A DNA stretch of 64,000 nucleotides from Fragilariopsis cylindrus CCMP1102. Taxonomy: Eukaryota; Bacillariophyta; Bacillariophyceae; Bacillariales; Bacillariaceae. Positions 56,980 to 64,000 of the stretch are shown in pieces. Under the pieces are notes generated by a model. The model was not told the DNA's origin. It worked only from the letters and a program-made list of their open reading frames with translations, and did no database searches. The position numbers and the translations under genes are program-made. Within the stretch, counting starts at the first letter, position 1; each line of letters begins with the position of its first letter. The DNA lies in NCBI GenBank assembly GCA_900095095.1, contig FMBT01000370.1, positions 1-64,000 of the forward strand. The letters are read 5' to 3'.

Positions 56980-58559
56980 ATGATGACGAAATCGTTAACG
57001 AAGACGACAAAGAAAAAGAATATCAGTAATCGTAACAGTCAAAATGTAACGGTGGGGACATTAGCTGATGCACAACAACAAGATGGTGATAAAAATAATG
57101 GTGGGGAAAGTAATGGATCATCGTCTTCAAGTAATAATGGCATTGGCATTGGCAAAGGTAGTGGCGAAAACAAAAATCAAAAGGGTCGATATATGTATTG
57201 TGATTTTGCTCAAATTGAAGAAGAAGAATACGATGTTGATTATGAGATAGATCAAGAGGGACTACTACAAGCATTAGATGAAGCAACTACAATGGCAGCA
57301 GCACAAACTGTTCAGCATCAAACCATTTCGTATCTACAACAACCTGTAAGTTTAGTTTCACAATTAAAACCTTTCCTCCCTCTCTCTCTCTTTTTCCTTC
57401 TTTTTCTCTTTAATATAGAACAATTAATTCTCATATTTTATTTATCTTCTACAACACACACCACACGCATATTATCTTAGCCACCAGTCTTACGAGCTTC
57501 TGGTTGGGTTAGATCACAAAGATTTCCAACGAAATTGTACGCACTTTTATCACAACCACAACTATCTCATATCATCGCATGGATGCCTCATGGTCGTAGT
57601 TGGAAAGTTCTTAAACCAAGAGTCTTTGAGACATCTGTATTACCAGTTTTCTTTGAAAGTGATAACTATCATTCATTCAATCGTGTAATCAACGCCTGGA
57701 GTTTCCGACGTAAGTCAACAGGTCCAGATCGTGGATCGTATTTCCATGAACTTTTCTTACGTGGGAAACCGCATTTACAAAAGTACATGAGACGTTTACC
57801 AAGAACTCATAAGAAATTGACCATGAGTAAAAGTGAGGAACCTGATTTCTTCGAGCTTGAAAATACAAGCCCTCTACCTTCTCTTGAAGAAGCGCGAGTA
57901 AATTTAGAGTCTAGAAAGCTTTTACGACTTCGGGAACACTATGAAAAGGAGAGCATCGTTCAACATGATAATGATCATAATAATAATGATAATGGCACAG
58001 TGCACGAACAGATCGTACAAAGCGTTCAGACGAAACAACGACAGGAGTATTTGAAACACGTCGATGCATGGCATAATGAGGGTGGTGGTGGTGCTAGTAG
58101 ACAACAAGGTAATAAAGACATGGGAACGAGTATTCATGCAAATGATATAATGGGCACGGTATTCAAGGTATTCATCGCACGACAAAAAGCTTTCAGGTTC
58201 CCGGTATGTTATTTCAAATGCAACAGAATGAAAATGACGTCAAACTCGAAGAACCACGTCATCTTCGTAACACTCTAGTAGGAGGAGGAAAATCATCGCA
58301 AGCTAATGCAGTAAGACGCATAGAGGCAGAAGCTGTCATGATGCGTCAAATCGAACAGGAGCAGTATCTTCGAGCTCGTGGTATGCGTCAACAATTGGCC
58401 CTTCACCAGCATCAGCACAGCAGCCAACAACAACAACAGAGTCATATGATACGTCAAGCAGATTATTCGTCAAATGGATATTTTGCAGGCATCATCATCA
58501 CAAGCACAACAAAACGGATACTAAAAAGCAAACAAATACTGCACAGATCGACCACTTGA
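56980..58559 (+). CDS. heat-shock-factor-type transcription factor
   Basis: Exon 1 is 56980-57345 and exon 2 begins at 57481 after a 135-nt intron (GTAAGT donor, TTAG acceptor). The HSF DNA-binding domain opens exon 2: FPTKLYALLSQPQLSHIIAW, then MPHGRSWKVLKPRVFETSVL, PVFFESDNYHSFNRVINAWS and SYFHELFLRGKPHLQKYMRR. This is the winged-helix recognition region with the diatom-style insertion. Exon 1 encodes a Lys/Ser/Gly-rich disordered head. A frame break equal to one missing base lies at about 58198-58204, between ...KAFRFP and MLFQMQQNENDV. Restoring it gives 481 residues. After the DNA-binding domain there is no clear leucine-zipper array, only Gln/His-rich text. HSF genes are strongly multiplied in diatoms and many are not heat-responsive, so the regulated process is open. 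Confidence 0.85.
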
Positions 58560-58750
58560 CAAAAAGGATGACGAAGGGGCGGGACATTTGGTTTTCTTTC
58601 TCGATAATCACTGCAATCCATAATTTATTAAATCCATTCATATATATATAGTAACAATAATCAATTCATATCAATCTATACACTACGCATACACATAGTA
58701 ACTACTGTAGTTCATTAAACAATTTACTTTATTAAAACAAAATTATTTCT

Positions 58751-61645
58751 TTAGATAGAGTTGGTTTCCAATAAATGTAGTAAGATGAGATGCATACCTG
58801 CTCGCCGTTGGACCATAGATGATTCCATGATGACATTGGCAGGACTTGGTGAGCAACATGTACAACAAATACGGGCGACTTTAGCTGCCGTTAATCCATT
58901 ACTTTCCTTGTAGAGTAAAACTTCTCGGAAAAAGGACATGATATATACCAATACATTATAATGTACGGGAGATAAAACTTCCAGGAACTTTCGGGACATT
59001 GACTGGATGTTTTCTGAATTGATTTCGACTATTGGGAACAAATTGGACGGTATTACCGGAGTGGATAGTGACCTTAAGAACTTTGTAAAACATTCAACAT
59101 ACGAATGAGCAGAGGAAGGTGAAGTAAACGGAGAGCCGGTGTCAAGTGCTTCACGGATCTGTGAAACTTCGACAGGATTTCCAGGAGCCGAGAAAAGTTC
59201 GTGATTTTGCAATCCTTTTTCGTATATAGCATCAACGATTCGCCACAATTCTTTGGGTATACAAAGTGCATTACTGGGACTGATTTCAGATTCATTTGGA
59301 AAATGCACAGCACGTTCGATGGCGTCGAGTGGGATTGTGCGGATTGGATCTTTATATAGGACCAACTCATCGAGGCTCATTCCGAAGCATGATCTAGCAT
59401 ATGTTCCCTTGACAGTGATGTAATAGTCTCGTCCGTTTTCTAATCTAAGAATAAGAATGTCGTCCACAACTTCTCGTCCTCCATTCAAAAGTTGAGCAGT
59501 TTTATTATCAATTGTTACTGTCACGTTGATGATAGCGGCCGCTTCACCTGGAATCAACATCCCGTATGTAGGTGTTACGGTCATCCAAGATTTACACAAG
59601 TAATTCTCATCGAGTTTGGGAACAAATCGGAATTGGGCGCAAACATTTCCTGTGTTTGTGACCTGAATGGGTAAAGTAACGGATTGATCATACCGAACGG
59701 GACCGAAGTCTAACTCGACCGTATCTAATCCAACCATTGGAAGAGATTGATTCTCAAATCGATCCAGTAAACTTAACAGTTCCTTGTAGATTGCCTCGCG
59801 TCGTTCCAAGATAACATCCTTGACGGTGACGCGCATGGTTGAGTAGACAGGTTTATGATCAGAACAATTCGGCGTCTCACTTCGATTGTAGGTAAGTTGT
59901 TGGACGTGTTGGGGGTCACTTTGTGCCATCCATAAAATTCGATCGCACCATGCTGGAGCACGCAACTTCTTTTCAGGACGTTGTTCGTAAATGTCAGTTC
60001 CCGGTTGATACTTGTAGGTGGGAACGAATTTAAAGCACCCTCCTCGAAACCCTGGAAGGACGTCCCTCTCGCCGTTCTATATTTAGTTGATCAAGGGGCC
60101 GTAATGGATCTAATCGATTTGACACTGCTAGTTCTAGTACCTTTTCGGTTGGCATGCTTTCGTCAATACGATAATTCAAATCTCCCAACCAAAAGATAAC
60201 ATCATGATCAGCGATGCTTACACTGGCACTACCGAGCGCCCATTGACTCATCGATCCGTTGCGAATGGTTTCCCTGACGATGTCCTCTCCAATTTCAAAG
60301 GAGGTCTTTTGGTAGACGTTAAGATAATCGGCGTTCCGTCCAGCGATATTTTCTCGATGGGCTGCCAAGTGACAGCAAACGAAGCAGATAGTTGAATCGT
60401 AAAATTGTAATCTGACGCTGACCCCACCCTTGTTACCCATCATCCCCATAACACCTACCCCGACCGAATCACTAGCGACGGCCTTGCATCGTTGACGATG
60501 TTGGACCTTAACGAATAAACAAACGAGTAATCCGACTAAACTACGTTGCATAACAAGTGCGTATTGCGGTTCTTGTGGTTGACCTTGTTGATTATGGGAC
60601 GGATTTAAGGTTTGTAATAGTTGATCTGACCAATACTGAGTTCGTTGTTCTGTCTTATTACCAACAGCAACATTCACAGCATTCAAATCTACGATTTCTT
60701 GAAACCCAACTGCAACGATGTCCGGTTGGAGGTTATGTCGATGCCAATCACCGCAAATCCATTCATGTAACGATTCTTCTTTGCCCTTAGCATTAACGTT
60801 CCATGTACCGACAAAAATTGAGGACTATAATAATTTGCATAGCATTAAGTTTGTTGTTAGATTTGTGATAGGGTATAGTAAAAATGGATAATTCCGTTGT
60901 AAGAAGATTTCAAAGTAGGGCAAATCGAATATTGTGGGATGAACGAAAAAATGACGACGAACGAGATTGATTCGATTCGATTCGATTCGATTCAAATCGT
61001 ATCCTATTCTATTTAATATGAATTTTTCAGATCTTATTATGATATGATTTGAATTAAATCAAATGGAAAATATATGGTTTCACTACTTCTACTTACCTGT
61101 TTATATTCGGTAAATTCTCGTACCCGTTCTCGGACCTGTTTGTATACCCAAGCATCACGAATCTTTGCCATCGCCTCACGATTTCGGATACGACCATCTT
61201 CAGTTTCTTCATCAGCCGTACGAGTAACTAACACCTTATTGGTAGCCTCATCTCTTCGTCTAATATTATTATTATTATTATTCGGTGGCACCACTGCTGC
61301 CATCATTCCTCCCGATGACGGAGGTGGTGTTATCGTGGGAGTACCAGGCATTGGTGAACGGTTGGCTGGTGGTATTGGTTGCTGCTGCTGCTGCTGCTGT
61401 TGAGGAGGAGGAGGAGCCATTGTACCATGAGGAGTCGATTGTTGCTGCTGTGCTGGAAATCGTTGTTGTTGTTGCTGCTGTTGCTGCTGCTGAAGCTGCC
61501 ATTGTTGTGCGGATCGTTGTTGCTGTAGGTGAGGATTAATATGCTGTTGCGGTGGCTGCTGCTGCTGCTGCTGCTGTTGCGGTTGTTGTTGAGAGGGCGA
61601 AACTGCCCAATCGGGAACTCCACCGGTATTAGGATTATTTGACAT
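58751..61645 (-). CDS. OCRL/INPP5B-type inositol polyphosphate 5-phosphatase with ASH and RhoGAP-like domains
   Basis: Exon 1 is 61645-61097 and exon 2 is 60824-58751, with a 272-nt GT-AG intron; the joint reads ...EFTEYKQ/SSIFVGTWNVNAKGK. The enzyme removes the 5-phosphate of phosphoinositides such as PI(4,5)P2. Catalytic motifs appear in order: FVGTWNVN, PDIVAVGFQEIVDLN, GNKGGVSVRL, HDVIFWLGDLNYRI, then PTYKYQPGT, APAWCDRILW and NCSDHKPV. A beta-sandwich ASH segment and a C-terminal RhoGAP-like helical domain follow (LSRSLSTPVIPSNLF-type text and LTAAKVARICCTC), as in human OCRL and INPP5B. The N-terminus is Gln/Pro-rich. Two one-base breaks flank the FQGFEEG motif, at about 60055-60062 and 60026-60034. 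Restoring both gives 874 residues. Confidence 0.88.
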
Positions 61646-63023
61646 GTTCGATTCGGTTTTTCTCAGTATAACTTATAGGCTGGTGTTATTATTGACGGCA
61701 AGTTGTGAAAGTATGAAGTTATGAAGAAGTAGATACGTATTCCAATACCGGTTAGCAGCACAAATTCAGCATTCAATTCAGAAAAAATGTTGAAATCGGT
61801 TGAAAATGGACATTCTTGAACATCGAGCATCGAGACACAAGCGTTGGTTTTAATTAACGTCCGATTCAAATTCAGTAGAAGAGATTTTGATACAGTACGC
61901 GCGGTATGTTAGAAATGTACCTAAATACACCTCTAAAAAAGTAACTTAATTAGAACATGGTGTATTACATTCATTGTACCTGGTAGAGATATGGCTGTTG
62001 CTGCCACATTGATTGGTATTTTCTTGAGAAGAGTACACAAGGAAAGTCTTGTCTCAGCGTTTAGTGTGTCCATGTAATATCTTTTTAGTTCAGAGGAGAG
62101 TTGTAGAAGGAATAGAGCACATGATGCATCATGTCATGTAAAATAATAAACCATGGATACCCCCCCCCCCCCCCCTCCTACTATTGTTGATGGTTTTCAA
62201 AAAGGGTGTTGGAAGATCAGGGCATATATAAATAGGAAGAAATTAAAATATGTAACAATTTAATTTCCTTGTTACTCTTCCCCCTTTTTGTTGTTGTATG
62301 AGGTATACATAGTATAGTATGATGAGGTGATGCAATGTGGCATGGTGTCTAGTATAGTACTCGCTCCTCATCATGTAGTAGTAGAGATGTATTTTGTCAC
62401 CACAGTTAAATAGTGTAGTTTGGTGCTGATAACAACTCCTTTTCCTCATTAATATTGTGTATTTTGTTGGCTGATGCCTATTACTCCTACTCAAACATTC
62501 AACATGCTGATGTACTGTACTACTAGCCGTATCTGTGTGTTAGGTTAATACACGTTCACTCAACGGTCAAATGCTATGTACATGCTATCGGCGCGCGCAA
62601 ACCATTCGTACGTAAGTTCGTAATTCATTTTGATTTTTTTTGTGACTTTTCCAAGGAGTGATAAAAAAAATGGACAAAGATTCGAAGATAGGAAAAACAA
62701 ACTAACAGCTTCCAAACTCGACAAAGGAACGGTCCTTGTGAACTAGGGAAAATTTAGGACATCAAGTTAAAGTGTTATTAAACGAGAGAATATAGGAAAT
62801 ATTCTCAAGAAGCCTCGTCGTCGCTGCCATTATTTTCCATTCTTATTATTCGAAGCTTTAGTTTTGGCGTACAATATCAAAGTCATCGTTATCTCTTTAA
62901 CGATTCATTCGTGCTAAAGCAAAATAGTTTGTAGACGACAATCAAATCGAACGAAGCATAAAATAATTAGATAGTGCCGAAATAATAATAGATAGTCTAC
63001 GATCTTAGGCCTGACATTTAATT
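61646..63023. other. 1.4-kb divergent intergenic region with a poly-C run
   Basis: The spacer between the OCRL-like gene (minus) and the poly-Q gene (plus) holds no convincing coding frame. A run of about 15 cytosines begins at 62161. GTAGTA/GTATAGTAT repeats lie near 62300-62360. Confidence 0.45.
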
Positions 63024-64000
63024 ATGAATCCCCCGCAAGACCCTTTCGATCTCGGTGGTATGATGACCGGCTTGAATACTGGCAATGACAACAACAATAA
63101 CGCAAATATTGCACCGCAATACCAACAACAACAGCAGCAACAACCCCAGTACCATCAGCAGCAGCAGCAGCAGCAACAACCGCCACAATCTTTTGTTGGT
63201 GGGCAAAATCAATTAGTCTTGGCAACGCAGCAGTCAAATCCATACGGTATGGATGGTGTTGGTGGTGGTGCTCCTCCTCATCATCATCATCCTGGTTCAA
63301 CTCAATTAAACTCATCTTACGTCGCTCCTCCTCCTACACGGTCTTCAACGGCATCAGCTGCAACCTTTGATCCGTTCGCTGCCCCGCCACCACCACAACC
63401 GCAACAACAGCAAATGGCTGTTCAAGATCCATGGGGGGCACATCCACCATCGCAAGATATTTCCGCACATCACCAACAGCAACAACAGCAACAACAATAC
63501 CAGGCTCAAACACCACCCATGTCGCAAGAGGTTTCGGTAACTCGTCCTCCTCAGCAGCAACAACAATACCAGGCGCCACCACCGCAATTTTCGCAAGAAT
63601 TTTTGGCTCCTCTTCCTGCAAATGAAACACAAGTCGTTCCGGCGCAGGCTCAGCAGCAGCAGCAGTATCATCATCAGCAGGATCAACGAACGTCGTACTC
63701 GAACAACTACGGCAGCGACAATCGTGCATTGGTGTCTGCTCCTCCTACTACCGTCGTGGTTCGTGATGATGATGACGATGATGATCATAGTAACAGTACA
63801 GGTACTAGTAATAATCAACAGAATGGGGCAAGTCCTCGAACCCATACAGTGGGCGCTTGCAGTACAGGTACAGGGATCAAATTGTTCTAGTCTACCTAAG
63901 GCCGAACTTATCGGTAAACGTGGATTTGTTTTGTCAAGAATTTCCTTCCGGACTATCGTTATGAAAAAATGGAAACAATCCTTTGGGTCCAATATGGTGG
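63024..64000 (+). CDS. poly-Q protein, N-terminal part of a gene cut by the window end
   Basis: The ATG at 63024 (MNPPQDPFDLGGMMTGLNTG) starts a Gln/Pro/His-rich, probably disordered region of about 280 residues. It contains DPF- and DPW-type words (PQDPFDLGG, ATFDPFAAP, AVQDPWGAH) resembling endocytic adaptor-binding motifs. The first frame stops at 63890, but the frame one base on continues with an ordered segment: SSLPKAELIGKRGFVLSRIS, then FRTIVMKKWKQSF, to the window end. A further shift of one missing base at the T3 run 63982-63984 would change GSNMV to WVQYG, which reads better as protein. I recall similar KKWKQ(T/S)FW segments in diatom proteins, possibly a PH-like domain, but cannot confirm it. 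Confidence 0.6.

Noticed and set aside
1-64000. CRISPR arrays, bacterial operons or prophage-like segments
   Set aside because: No regularly spaced repeats, no ribosome-binding-site-led gene strings and consistent GT-AG introns; the ATGA-type frame overlaps at 11400 and elsewhere are explained by frame breaks within one gene.

Overview
This window is nuclear DNA of a photosynthetic stramenopile, almost certainly a diatom, and probably a raphid pennate of the Pseudo-nitzschia/Fragilariopsis kind. The grounds are: short GT-AG introns of about 95-270 nt; AT-rich spacers with much simple-sequence DNA; bipartite plastid pre-sequences (peptide deformylase, and an orphan protein at 31310); and gene families enlarged in diatoms (heat-shock-factor-type regulator, MYND zinc finger, and a decayed copy of a lineage-specific repeat family). 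The genus is inference from family content, not a measurement.

Layout. 1-6 kb: a gene fragment, a perfect 262-bp direct repeat, a repeat-rich spacer and two unrecognised acidic proteins. 6-14 kb: a flavin monooxygenase, a large PDZ protein (minus) and a plastid peptide deformylase. 14-28 kb: a mitotic block, with a CPAP/SAS-4-type G-box protein and an ASPM homologue head to head on a 207-bp spacer, followed by anaphase-promoting-complex subunit 4. 28-44 kb: UDP-sugar pyrophosphorylase, a plastid orphan, a lipocalin, a secreted repeat protein, GDP-L-fucose synthase, the CSTF3/Rna14 cleavage factor and a ShKT-prolyl 4-hydroxylase. 44-64 kb: OPA3, a tail-anchored divergent cyclophilin, a pseudogene, mitochondrial ribosomal protein bL28m, a MYND protein, an AIM24 protein, an MFS transporter of the vacuolar phosphate (PHT5/VPT) type, a heat-shock factor, an OCRL-type inositol 5-phosphatase and the start of a poly-Q protein cut by the window end.

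Most genes are monocistronic with eukaryotic splicing. I rebuilt exon structures by joining frames at GT/AG sites and checking that the summed lengths are divisible by three. A recurrent oddity is that many otherwise well-conserved core genes are interrupted by a frame break equal to one missing base. Restoring one base at each makes the CDS lengths come out exactly. The simplest reading is uncorrected deletion errors in a long-read assembly. Gene entries state where these breaks lie.

The most striking biology is the ASPM/CPAP divergent pair: homologues of two human primary-microcephaly genes share one short promoter region in an organism whose close relatives are thought to lack centrioles. 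APC4 follows directly downstream of ASPM.
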